From: Prevotella sp. UBA5379
GTDB taxonomy: Bacteria > Bacteroidota > Bacteroidia > Bacteroidales > Bacteroidaceae
Assembly (NCBI GenBank): GCA_002409785.1
Contig: DHOX01000054.1
Coordinates: 33,651-57,899 of the forward strand
Direction: 5' to 3'
Length of the DNA: 24,249 nucleotides
The position numbers were made by a program, and so were the translations under genes. How positions within the stretch are numbered: position 1 is the stretch's first letter; every line of letters starts with the position of its first letter. The notes below the pieces were generated by a model. It was not told where the DNA came from. It worked only from the letters and a program-made list of their open reading frames with translations, and searched no databases. Below, piece after piece: positions 17,006-24,249 of the stretch.

Positions 17006-18286
17006 TCAATAAGCAAAGAGGGGATATTTTGTCATCGTATTATTGACTTTCTCACGGACCCTTGAAATGACCTGGTCATTTTCCGGATCTTTCAAGACTT
17101 CATCAATCAGGTCTGCAATGAGATGCATCATGTCCTCTTTGGCACCACGTGTGGTCATGGCTGCTGTTCCCAGCCGGATGCCAGAGGTCTGGAAAGGACT
17201 CCGTGTGTCAAAGGGAACCATGTTCTTGTTTACGGTAATGTCTGCTGCTACAAGAGCATTCTCAGCTACTTTTCCGGTAAGATCCGGATATTTAGAGCGG
17301 AAATCGATAAGCATTGAATGGTTGTCCGTGCCGCCACTGACGACATCGAAACCGTGCTGCATCATGTCATCAGCCAGTACGGAAGCATTTTTCTTCACTT
17401 GTGAAGCATAGTCTTTCCATGAAGGCTGGAGGTTCTCGTTGAATCCTACTGCCTTAGCAGCGATCACGTGCTCCAGGGGGCCACCTTGTTCACCAGGGAA
17501 TACGGCAGAATTGAGAAGAGCAGACATTTTCTTAACAACTCCCTTTTTGGTAGTCTTCCCCCAAGGATTATCAAAGTCTTTTCCCATTAAGATGACTCCG
17601 CCGCGAGGACCGCGAAGGGTCTTGTGTGTGGTGGTCGTTACAATATCTGCATATTGAACGGGATTCTTCAATAATCCGGCTGCGATCAGTCCGGCCGGAT
17701 GAGCCATATCAACCATGAAGATAGCACCTACCTCGTCACATATCTTACGCATCCGTGCATAGTCCCATTCACGACTATATGCAGAACCACCCCCAATGAT
17801 CAGTTTTGGTTTATATTTCAAGGCCAGCTTTTCCATCTCATCATAGTTGACCCTGCCCGTTTCCTGACTCAGGTTGTATCCGATATGGTGATAGAGTATC
17901 CCGGAAGTGTTGACTTCGCTGCCGTGAGACAAATGACCACCCTGTGAGAGATTCAGTCCCATAAAAGTGTCACCGGGATTCAGACAGGCAAGAAGTACGG
18001 CTGCATTAGCTTGTGAACCGGAGTGAGGCTGGACATTGGCGAACTCTGCACCAAAGACTTTCTTGACTCGTTCACGTGCCAGGTTTTCTACCTGGTCTAC
18101 CACCTGACAGCCACCGTAGTAACGATGTCCCGGCAGTCCTTCGGCATACTTGTTCGTCAGGCAGGAGCCCATGGCATTCATCACTTCGTCACTGACAAAG
18201 TTCTCTGAAGCTATCAGTTCCATTCCCTTGAGCTGGCGCTGATGCTCTTTTTCAATTAGGTCAAAAATCTCTTGATCCCTTTCCAT
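17006..18286 (-). CDS. glyA: Serine hydroxymethyltransferase
   Basis: PLP enzyme that converts serine and tetrahydrofolate to glycine and 5,10-methylene-THF, supplying one-carbon units for purine and thymidylate synthesis. I use the ATG at 18286 (MERDQEIFDLIEKEHQRQ), giving 426 residues, the usual length. An upstream in-frame ATG at 18334 lies inside the predicted promoter and leader and is rejected. ELIASENFVS (about 23-32), NKYAEGLPGHRYYGG (about 45-59) and TTTTHKTLRGPRGG with the PLP-binding Lys (about 222) are clear. It lies 130 nt after pyrI, with its own promoter. Confidence 0.96.
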   Translation of the reverse strand: MERDQEIFDLIEKEHQRQLKGMELIASENFVSDEVMNAMGSCLTNKYAEGLPGHRYYGGCQVVDQVENLARERVKKVFGAEFANVQPHSGSQANAAVLLACLNPGDTFMGLNLSQGGHLSHGSEVNTSGILYHHIGYNLSQETGRVNYDEMEKLALKYKPKLIIGGGSAYSREWDYARMRKICDEVGAIFMVDMAHPAGLIAAGLLKNPVQYADIVTTTTHKTLRGPRGGVILMGKDFDNPWGKTTKKGVVKKMSALLNSAVFPGEQGGPLEHVIAAKAVGFNENLQPSWKDYASQVKKNASVLADDMMQHGFDVVSGGTDNHSMLIDFRSKYPDLTGKVAENALVAADITVNKNMVPFDTRSPFQTSGIRLGTAAMTTRGAKEDMMHLIADLIDEVLKDPENDQVISRVREKVNNTMTKYPLFAY

Positions 18287-18338
18287 TGTGTACAGTGTTA
18301 TTTTAAAATTAAAAATCTTTTTGCCTAAATGCAATTTG

Positions 18339-18370
18339 CAAATTTAGGTAATCCTTCTTACTTATCCAAA
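18339..18370 (-). promoter_or_regulatory. glyA promoter, full Bacteroidetes consensus
   Basis: On the minus strand TTTG (18370-18367), 20 nt, then TAAATTTG (18346-18339). Both the -33 and -7 elements match the consensus at canonical spacing, making this the best promoter in the window. The -7 element ends 52 nt before the glyA ATG at 18286, giving a leader of about 45 nt. Confidence 0.75.
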
Positions 18371-18416
18371 CTTTAAAGTGACTTTTTGTAACTTTCTGCA
18401 ATTACCAATGTCCTTT

Positions 18417-18872
18417 TTATTGGAGTTTCACTTTGTCTATTTCCTGTTCCTTGTCACAATAATGACATTTCACGATGCCCTTGCTTTTATCCACGACGTT
18501 GAATACAGTTTCCATAGGTTCATTATTGGTAATACACTTGGGATTATTACATTTGATGATCCCTCTTAGGACATCTGGTAATTCCACGGTCCTCTTTTCC
18601 ACTACTTCGTAGTCCTTGATCGTATTGACGACAGCATTAGGGGTCAAGACGGCAAGACGGTTGATTTCATCGTCAGACAGAAATTTGCCCGAAACTTTAA
18701 CAATCCCTTTTTTCCCTAATTTCTTGGAAGGAAGATTATATCCGATGGTCACTGGAGAGCTGAAATCCTGAAGTTTCAGTAGATTGACGACCTGGAAGGT
18801 CTTATCAGCCGGAATATGGTCGATTACCGTACCGTTTTCAATGGCGGCTACTAACATTTCCTTTTTTGCCAT
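18417..18872 (-). CDS. pyrI: Aspartate carbamoyltransferase regulatory chain
   Basis: Regulatory subunit that binds nucleotides and assembles with PyrB into the allosteric ATCase holoenzyme. The 151-residue length is typical. The N-terminal nucleotide-binding domain has AIENGTVIDHI (about 10-20) and TIGYNLPSKKLGKKGIVK (about 42-59). The C-terminal zinc domain has the four Cys ligands at about 108, 113, 136 and 139 (CNNPKC and CHYC), needed to contact the catalytic chain. It starts 24 nt after pyrB. Its presence implies that ATCase here is nucleotide-regulated as in enterobacteria. Confidence 0.97.
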   Translation of the reverse strand: MAKKEMLVAAIENGTVIDHIPADKTFQVVNLLKLQDFSSPVTIGYNLPSKKLGKKGIVKVSGKFLSDDEINRLAVLTPNAVVNTIKDYEVVEKRTVELPDVLRGIIKCNNPKCITNNEPMETVFNVVDKSKGIVKCHYCDKEQEIDKVKLQ

Positions 18873-18896
18873 GACTTTTTTGTTTAGCGTTGAATA

Positions 18897-19853
18897 TTAA
18901 TATTTACTTTCTATAATAGTGTCATCATTCTTGATATCGTCAAGGGATATTCCCAGGCAATAACAGAAAATGGCTTCCCTGGCATAGAGTCCGTTTTTGG
19001 CTTGCTGGATATAGTAAGCATGAGGATTGGTGTCTACATCATAAGCGATCTCATTGATTCTCGGCAATGGATGCATCACTTTCATGTTTGGTTTTGCACC
19101 TTTGAGCATGTCATTGGTCAGGCGGTATATGTTCTTTACCTTTTCGTATTCCATCAGATCGCTGAAGCGCTCCTTTTGGACTCGTGTCATATAAAGAATG
19201 TCAGCATCCGCAATCACTTTTTCATTAAAAGCCGTGTGTTCCTGAAATTGGATGCCGTGTTCCTTGCAGTATATCTTATACTCTTCAGGCATGGCAAGTT
19301 CCTTAGGGGCTATGAAGTGGAAGGTCGGATTAAAATGTCTCATGGCCATGATCAGTGAGTGTACGGTTCGTCCATACCTTAAGTCACCTACGAGATAGAT
19401 GTTCAGATTTTTTAAGGTCCCCTGGGTCTTGTGGATCGAATAAAGGTCCAGCAGACATTGTGATGGGTGCATGTGGGCTCCATCGCCTGCATTGATGATC
19501 GGCACTGGTGCTACTTCACTCGCATATTGCGCAGCTCCTTCGATGTAATGCCGCATGGCAATGGCATCAACATAATTGCTGACCATCAGGATCGTATCTT
19601 TCAAAGTTTCACCCTTTGTCGTACTGGAGGTCTTGGCATCAGAGAAACCGATGACCCGTGCTCCTAATCGGTTAGCTGCGGTCTGGAAACTTAATTGTGT
19701 ACGCGTGGAAGGTTCGAAGAATAAGGTGGCAATAACTTTTCCCTTAAGGATTTCCCTGTTGGGATGCTTCTCAAATTCATGTGCCATCTGAAGAAGGTAT
19801 AATATCTTCTCTTTTGACAGATCGGCAATTGTTACGAAATTATGTTTTTCCAT
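18897..19853 (-). CDS. pyrB: Aspartate carbamoyltransferase catalytic chain
   Basis: Forms carbamoyl-aspartate from carbamoyl phosphate and aspartate, the first committed step of pyrimidine synthesis. In 318 residues the carbamoyl-phosphate motif FEPSTRT (about 46-52), the TSSTTKGET loop with Lys (about 80), HPSQ (about 129-132) and HPLPR (about 261-265) are intact. Its ATG at 19853 overlaps by one base the TAA of an upstream minus-strand ORF (TAATG), and the predicted promoter is about 280 nt upstream, so it may be controlled in its leader. pyrI follows. Confidence 0.97.
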   Translation of the reverse strand: MEKHNFVTIADLSKEKILYLLQMAHEFEKHPNREILKGKVIATLFFEPSTRTQLSFQTAANRLGARVIGFSDAKTSSTTKGETLKDTILMVSNYVDAIAMRHYIEGAAQYASEVAPVPIINAGDGAHMHPSQCLLDLYSIHKTQGTLKNLNIYLVGDLRYGRTVHSLIMAMRHFNPTFHFIAPKELAMPEEYKIYCKEHGIQFQEHTAFNEKVIADADILYMTRVQKERFSDLMEYEKVKNIYRLTNDMLKGAKPNMKVMHPLPRINEIAYDVDTNPHAYYIQQAKNGLYAREAIFCYCLGISLDDIKNDDTIIESKY

Positions 19854-19891
19854 TATATCAAAAACATTTGGAATAAAAATATAAGAATAAT

Positions 19892-19934
19892 CTGACGATG
19901 AGGCTTTCTTTTATTAGTGTCAGCATCGAAAGCC
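19892..19934 (-). promoter_or_regulatory. Potential competing helices in the pyrB leader
   Basis: Three complementary pairs lie close together: GGCTTTC/GAAAGCC (19902-19908 with 19928-19934), CTGAC/GTCAG (19892-19896 with 19919-19923) and CGATG/CATCG (19896-19900 with 19924-19928). Their order makes them crossing, so they are mutually exclusive or form a pseudoknot. In the pyrB sense a U-rich stretch follows. This could be a regulatory switch or chance. Confidence 0.3.
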
Positions 19935-19966
19935 ATAGGTTTAAAAAGAGAAAATTTATTATACCT

Positions 19967-20006
19967 CTTGTCAATCAATTCACTTTTTGAAGTGATTATG
20001 GACAAG
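19967..20006 (-). repeat. Imperfect inverted repeat in the pyrB leader
   Basis: Outer arms CTTGTC (19967-19972) and GACAAG (20001-20006) flank inner arms CACTT and AAGTG around a short loop, giving a 40-nt extended hairpin with an internal loop. In the pyrB direction a pyrimidine-rich stretch (TTTTCTCTTTTT) follows within about 15-25 nt. Confidence 0.5.
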
Positions 20007-20132
20007 CTCAACAATCGTTCTTTCGTATATTGATTCTGAATCACCACTTTCGGATTGCTTTAAGCATATTGCCTGGCATAATGTTTGTAAAAGGGACAAG
20101 ACTCAACGATGTCGAATGCAAATTTCCCTTTG

Positions 20133-20163
20133 CAAAGATAGAAAATATTTTCCATAAAACAGA
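20133..20163 (-). promoter_or_regulatory. Predicted pyrB promoter
   Basis: The minus strand carries TATCTTTG (20140-20133), an exact TAnnTTTG match, preceded at 19 nt by TCTG (20163-20160), three of four bases of the -33 TTTG. Transcription would start near 20126, leaving a leader of about 270 nt before the pyrB ATG. Confidence 0.5.
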
Positions 20164-20260
20164 ATGTTTGTTGAAATATAATGAGAAAAACCAGAATTAA
20201 ATCGGAGCCATGTCGTTCAGAAATCAATTCAGGTCTTACTTGCTAATATTTTAGGCTCTG

Positions 20261-20292
20261 TGTGGATTATTCAGAAAATAATTGTATTTTTG
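20261..20292 (+). promoter_or_regulatory. Predicted promoter of the PBP-TPM-LemA cluster
   Basis: TGTG (20261-20264, three of four -33 bases), 20 nt, then TATTTTTG (20285-20292), matching TAnnTTTG. The -7 box ends 31 nt before the ATG at 20324. Because it covers the alternative TTG start at 20282, it also supports the shorter protein. Confidence 0.6.
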
Positions 20293-20323
20293 CACGGTAA
20301 ACATCAACAGAGAATTATATAGA

Positions 20324-22630
20324 ATGAGAAAGAAATTTATACATTTTCTTTGGGGCGCACTGGTTACTGTCGTGGTCTTTTCAAGTTTGGCTTTTACGGC
20401 TATTTGGTTTGGATGGATTGGATATATGCCGGATCTGTCAGACCTTCAGAACCCGATTAACCGTTACGCTACACAGGTATATTCTGCTGATGGAAAAGTG
20501 ATGGGGACATGGAATTTAAATAAGGAAAACAGGATCGTTATCCCTTATTCAAAGATGTCTATCAATCTGGTTCATGCTTTGGTCGCAACGGAAGATGTCC
20601 GCTTTTACCAACATTCCGGAATTGATTTCAAAGCCCTTGGAAGAGCGATTATCAAGAGGGGACTGCTGGGTGAACAAAATGCCGGGGGAGGATCTACGAT
20701 CACCCAGCAACTGGCTAAACAGTTGTATTCCCAGACCGCTCAGAGCACGACTCAGCGTTTATTTCAAAAACCAATAGAATGGGTGATCGCTATAAAATTG
20801 GAACGTTACTATACGAAGGATGAAATCATAGCGCTTTATTTAAATTATTTTGATTTTTTACATAATGCGGTGGGCATAAAATCTGCGGCTAATGTGTATT
20901 TCAATAAAGAACCGAAGACGCTGACCCTTGATGAATCGGCCACACTGATCGGACTTTGCAAGAATCCATCTTATTTCAATCCGGTGCGCTATCCTGAACG
21001 CTGTAAACAGAGGAGGAACGTGGTCCTTCAGCAAATGGTCAAGGCAGGGTATCTGTCTTCTGCCGATTATGCTGAGGAGAGTGCACAACCATTGGTGTTG
21101 AATTTCCACCGTATTGACCATAAGGATGGAACGGCGGTCTATTTCCGGGAATTCTTACGCCAGTATATGATGGCTAAACGGCCTCAGTTGGATGATTACC
21201 CTGTCTGGAATCATGATCAGTATGTGCTTGATTCCATTGCCTGGGTGAGTGATCCTCTTTATGGATGGTGTAACAAGAACTTTAAGAAAGATGGGACTCC
21301 TTATAATGTGTATACGGATGGCTTGAAAGTGTTTACAACGATAGATTCGCGTATGCAGAAGTATGCAGAAGAGGCTGTCTATGAGCATATTGCAAACTTC
21401 TTGCAGCCTGCATTTGATACGGAAAACCAGCACAAGCCGAGTGCCCCATTCTCTGATCAATTGACTAGTGCTCAGATTAAGTCCATTATGAATCGTTCGA
21501 TCGTCCAAAGTGACCGTTATCGTGCGTTGAAGCGGGAAGGGGCATCTCCTCAGGAGATCAGACGCTCTTTCCATACTCCGACAGACATGACAGTATTTTC
21601 TTATCATGGTGATTTGGATACGACGATGACCCCGATTGATTCTATTCGTTATTATAAAATGTTCTTGCGGGCAGGATTTATGAGCATGGATCCCAAAACG
21701 GGTGCTGTAAAGGCTTATGTGGGAGGAATAGACTATACTCATTTTATGTATGATATGGTCACGTCAGGCCGCCGACAGGTAGGCTCTACCATTAAACCGT
21801 TCCTTTATTCATTAGCGATGCAGAATGGTTTTTCCCCTTGTGACAAGGCTCCTAACCGTCAACAGTCCTATCGTGTAGGGGGGAGCTGGTGGACCCCTCG
21901 TAATGCAAGTCATGCAAGATACGGACAGATGGTCACCCTGAAATGGGGACTGGCACAGTCGAACAACTGGATTTCTGCTTATCTGATGAGCAAGTTGAAT
22001 CCGCGGCAGTTTGTGTCTCTCCTGCATGATTATGGAATCAATAATCCGGACATCTATCCTTCTATGGCTCTATGCCTGGGTCCTTGTGAGGTATCTGTTG
22101 CTGAAATGGTCAGTGCCTATTCGACCTTTGCTAATCATGGTATACGCTGTGCACCGATGTTCGTATCCAGGATTGAAGACAATGAGGGAAATGTGATAGC
22201 CCGTTTCCAGCCTCGTATGAATGAGGTAATGAATGCCGATTGCGCTAATAAGATGCTCGTTCTTTTGCAGGGAGTTGTCAATGGGGGAACGGCGGGCAGA
22301 CTACGTTATCATTTCCATTTCACCGGTCAAATCGGTGCCAAAACGGGTACTACAAATAATAATGCGGATGGATGGTTCATGGGCTTTACTCCTCAGTTGG
22401 TCAGTGGCTGCTGGGTAGGAGGTGAAGATCGGGATATTCATTTTGATTCGATGAGAATGGGGCAGGGAGCTACAATGGCTCTCCCTATCTGGGCGCTGTT
22501 CATGAAGAAAGTGTATGCTGATCCAACTCTCCCCTATAGCCAGAAGGCGAAATTTGATCTCCCGGCTAAATATAATCCTTGCATGAGTCAGGATAATCAG
22601 AATGAAGGTATCGATGAAGTATACGAATAG
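20324..22630 (+). CDS. Second bifunctional class A penicillin-binding protein
   Basis: Membrane-bound peptidoglycan glycosyltransferase/transpeptidase of 768 residues. It begins at ATG 20324 (MRKKFIHFLWG); a longer frame from TTG 20282 overlaps the promoter. After a transmembrane helix (about 8-30) the GT51 domain shows ATEDVRFYQHSG (catalytic Glu about 90) and GGGSTITQQLAKQ (about 121-133). The transpeptidase domain has STIK (Ser about 488), SNN (about 546-548) and KTGTT (about 673). A long linker (about 270-440) separates the domains. It lacks the disordered tail of the paralogue at 891. A TPM-domain gene follows after 12 nt. Confidence 0.95.
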   Translation: MRKKFIHFLWGALVTVVVFSSLAFTAIWFGWIGYMPDLSDLQNPINRYATQVYSADGKVMGTWNLNKENRIVIPYSKMSINLVHALVATEDVRFYQHSGIDFKALGRAIIKRGLLGEQNAGGGSTITQQLAKQLYSQTAQSTTQRLFQKPIEWVIAIKLERYYTKDEIIALYLNYFDFLHNAVGIKSAANVYFNKEPKTLTLDESATLIGLCKNPSYFNPVRYPERCKQRRNVVLQQMVKAGYLSSADYAEESAQPLVLNFHRIDHKDGTAVYFREFLRQYMMAKRPQLDDYPVWNHDQYVLDSIAWVSDPLYGWCNKNFKKDGTPYNVYTDGLKVFTTIDSRMQKYAEEAVYEHIANFLQPAFDTENQHKPSAPFSDQLTSAQIKSIMNRSIVQSDRYRALKREGASPQEIRRSFHTPTDMTVFSYHGDLDTTMTPIDSIRYYKMFLRAGFMSMDPKTGAVKAYVGGIDYTHFMYDMVTSGRRQVGSTIKPFLYSLAMQNGFSPCDKAPNRQQSYRVGGSWWTPRNASHARYGQMVTLKWGLAQSNNWISAYLMSKLNPRQFVSLLHDYGINNPDIYPSMALCLGPCEVSVAEMVSAYSTFANHGIRCAPMFVSRIEDNEGNVIARFQPRMNEVMNADCANKMLVLLQGVVNGGTAGRLRYHFHFTGQIGAKTGTTNNNADGWFMGFTPQLVSGCWVGGEDRDIHFDSMRMGQGATMALPIWALFMKKVYADPTLPYSQKAKFDLPAKYNPCMSQDNQNEGIDEVYE

Positions 22631-22642
22631 AAAATTTGATTT

Positions 22643-23467
22643 ATGAATCGTAATCTGTCCCGCTTGTTCTTAGCCTTGCTACTGTCGGCTTTACCTTATT
22701 ATATATGGGGTAAGGTCTGGTCAGCAGACCAGATACCTATGGTACATTTGGAAGACCGTACGCAATATGTATGTGATCCTGATGGGGTCCTGAATCCTGA
22801 TGCTAAAACAGAAGCGGATCAGATTCTGTATCGTTTGCAGCATCAATGTGGTGTTCAGACCGTTTTTATTATTGCTAACCGGGTAAAGGATGGTGATGCT
22901 TTCCGCATGGCTCAGGATGTAGGGAATCACTATGGCGTCGGGGATAAGAAAAATCGCAGAGGATTGGTGATCGTCATTTCTGTCCAGGACCACCAGTATT
23001 TTATTGCTCCGGGGAAAGGCCTTGAAGGCGATCTGACGGATGTGGAATGTAATGACATCGGACGTGCTTGCATTGCTCAAAACATGAAACAGGACCTGCC
23101 GGACTCTGCAGTTATCGTTACGTGCAGGGCGATGTACAATAAATTTAAAACGGGTAAAACGGGGGTAGATACTGTGGATGAAGGAGAAGTTACTTCATGG
23201 AAAGATATCTTCGTGATGGTCTTCCTGATCCTCCTTTTCTTTGGCTATCCTGGTTTTTTGCTGGTAATCTGGATTCTTGAACAATTTGGGCTGATCTCAC
23301 CGAATAACCGCTTTTTACGCCATCATAAAGGACATCATGATGATCATGGGGGACCGCCTCCCTTCTTTTTTGGTGGAGGTGGTGGCTTCTTCGGCGGCGG
23401 AGGTGCCTCCGGTGGCAGCTTTGGTGGTGGCAGCTTTGGTGGAGGTGGCTCTGGAGGAAGCTGGTAA
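22643..23467 (+). CDS. TPM-domain (DUF477/YgcG-type) membrane protein with Gly-rich tail
   Basis: A 274-residue envelope protein with a signal peptide or anchor (about 1-23). The periplasmic TPM domain (about 38-165) includes DPDGVLNPDAKTEADQIL, GVQTVFIIANR and KNRRGLVIVIS, and is related to YgcG/Psb32-type proteins. A second hydrophobic segment (about 188-212) is followed by a His-rich patch (RHHKGHHDDH, about 226-235) and an extreme Gly/Phe/Ser tail to the end. TPM proteins have been linked to membrane-protein maintenance and photosystem repair in other organisms; the bacterial role is uncertain. It sits between the PBP and lemA; TPM and LemA genes are commonly paired. Confidence 0.9.
   Translation: MNRNLSRLFLALLLSALPYYIWGKVWSADQIPMVHLEDRTQYVCDPDGVLNPDAKTEADQILYRLQHQCGVQTVFIIANRVKDGDAFRMAQDVGNHYGVGDKKNRRGLVIVISVQDHQYFIAPGKGLEGDLTDVECNDIGRACIAQNMKQDLPDSAVIVTCRAMYNKFKTGKTGVDTVDEGEVTSWKDIFVMVFLILLFFGYPGFLLVIWILEQFGLISPNNRFLRHHKGHHDDHGGPPPFFFGGGGGFFGGGGASGGSFGGGSFGGGGSGGSW
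23371..23464 (+). repeat. Low-complexity GGN-rich coding tract
   Basis: Tandem-like GGTGGN/GGAGGN units encode the Gly/Ser/Phe tail of the TPM protein (about residues 243-273). Several short units such as GGTGGCAGCTTTGGTGG recur in tandem, making the tract prone to slippage. It is coding, not an independent element. Confidence 0.75.
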
Positions 23468-23511
23468 CCAGGAGAGTGATTTTGTAAATGAATAAATTAA
23501 GATTATAAATT

Positions 23512-24096
23512 ATGAAAAAGAAGGGTATTTGGATCACATTAGTGATTGTTCTGATTATTGTTCTTTGGGCCTTTGGGGCTTATAATGGGATGGTAAATAA
23601 ACAGGAGGCGGCTACTACGGCATTGGCGGATGTACAGTCTACCTATCAGCGAAGAGCAGATTTGTTGCCTAATCTGACCAGAGTTGTCAAAGCTTATGCC
23701 AAACATGAGAATTCTACTTTTACGGAAGTTGCTGAGGCTCGGTCCAAGGCTTCTCAAATCTCTCTGGACGCTTCTTCCTTGACTCCTGAAAAACTGAAAC
23801 AGTTTGATGCAGCTCAGGGTGAGTTGAGTGCTGCTTTGGGGAAATTGATGATGGTTAGTGAGCGCTATCCGGACTTAAAGGCAAGTGAGAATTTCAAGGA
23901 TTTGCAAATTCAACTTGAAGGTACTGAAAATCGTATCAATGAGGCACGGCAGAAATATAATGAGGCAGTCCAGGATTATAATATCTCTATCCGGCGTATG
24001 CCGAATGTTCTCTTATCCGGTATGTTCGGGTTTGATAAAATGGCGAAGTTTGAGGCTGCTTCTGGTGCAGACAAGGCTCCTGTACTGAATATCTGA
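23512..24096 (+). CDS. lemA: LemA family membrane protein
   Basis: A 194-residue protein with an N-terminal transmembrane helix (about 6-24) followed by a long helical domain. The family signature is clear: YNGMVNKQEAATTALADVQ (about 24-42) and QRRADLLPNLTRVVKAYAKHE (about 46-66), then coiled-coil-like helices and VQDYNISIRRMPNVLLSGMFGF near the end. LemA is an inner-membrane protein of unclear function, often encoded beside a TPM-domain gene, as here (44-nt spacer). It is the last gene in the window. Confidence 0.95.
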   Translation: MKKKGIWITLVIVLIIVLWAFGAYNGMVNKQEAATTALADVQSTYQRRADLLPNLTRVVKAYAKHENSTFTEVAEARSKASQISLDASSLTPEKLKQFDAAQGELSAALGKLMMVSERYPDLKASENFKDLQIQLEGTENRINEARQKYNEAVQDYNISIRRMPNVLLSGMFGFDKMAKFEAASGADKAPVLNI

Positions 24097-24249
24097 ATGA
24101 TGGATAGGTTTGCTGGGGACGATAGTTTTTCTCTTTTTTAGAGTTTTATGTTGTTTCTAGTGCACCGTGTCGTTTATACGGGTATCAGTCATATTGAAGG
24201 TGCTGACCTGTAGTCAGATATGGCATTTTCAAAGCTTCTTTTTCCCGGT

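Larger units (their letters stand above)
19854..20323. other. 470-nt divergent intergenic region between pyrB and the plus-strand PBP gene
   Basis: A/T-rich region with no convincing gene. It holds the predicted pyrB promoter (-7 at 20140-20133, minus strand), the PBP promoter (-7 at 20285-20292) and about 270 nt of pyrB leader with inverted repeats. Between 20141 and 20260 I see nothing identifiable. A 64-codon minus-strand ORF starting at GTG 20047 ends at the pyrB start, but it has no recognisable protein features. Confidence 0.7.

Noticed and set aside
19853..20047. Minus-strand ORF of 64 codons starting with GTG upstream of pyrB
   Set aside because: No recognisable domain, irregular composition and a GTG start; it lies within the probable pyrB leader. 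Its TAATG overlap with pyrB is reported as a finding, not as a gene.
21155..21742. Minus-strand ORF of 195 codons
   Set aside because: Antisense shadow of the plus-strand PBP gene with low-plausibility composition.
23371..23464. Repetitive GGN tract considered as a CRISPR-like or tandem repeat element
   Set aside because: Units are short, in frame and encode the Gly-rich tail of the TPM protein; no spacers.
24097..24249. Region after lemA, including CTGAC/GTCAG at 24203-24217
   Set aside because: The 5-bp stem is too weak to call a terminator, and only very short ORFs are present; I see no gene here.

Overview
The window is chromosomal housekeeping DNA from a member of the Bacteroidetes, most likely Bacteroidales. 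Four things point there: lpxC is fused to fabZ, gene order is typical of that group, the start regions lack strong Shine-Dalgarno sequences, and seven promoter-like sites carry the Bacteroidetes -7 element TAnnTTTG. I see no mobile element, CRISPR array, rRNA or tRNA gene, and no sign of horizontal transfer.

Minus strand, 1-15946: a long run of co-directional genes. Read in the direction of transcription it is phoH, purC, a terminator, ubiE/menG, aroE, purM, prfA, pyrF, an HD-domain phosphohydrolase, lpxD, lpxC-fabZ, lpxA, a hairpin, miaA, a class A penicillin-binding protein, and the first part of a PIF1-family helicase that leaves the window at base 1. Spacers are 7-99 nt. Promoter-like elements before lpxD and before the PBP gene, and hairpins after purC and after lpxA, probably divide the run into several transcription units. 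The run combines nucleotide synthesis, translation termination and tRNA modification, menaquinone and aromatic biosynthesis, lipid A synthesis and peptidoglycan synthesis.

Centre and right: a membrane-anchored, M15-like putative metallopeptidase (DUF5715-like) is transcribed divergently from phoH. It converges on glyA across a shared bidirectional terminator. pyrB-pyrI lie upstream of glyA on the minus strand. pyrB has a long (about 270 nt) leader with inverted repeats and small overlapping ORFs. Divergent from pyrB is a plus-strand cluster of a second class A PBP, a TPM-domain membrane protein with a Gly/His-rich tail, and LemA; all three are envelope proteins.

Four starts differ from the longest possible ORF: glyA at 18286, the plus-strand PBP at 20324, purM at 12247 and the HD protein at a TTG at 8996. 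phoH also seems to use TTG. No obviously new multi-gene system is present. The best leads are the pyrB leader, the M15-like protein and the PBP-TPM-LemA cluster.
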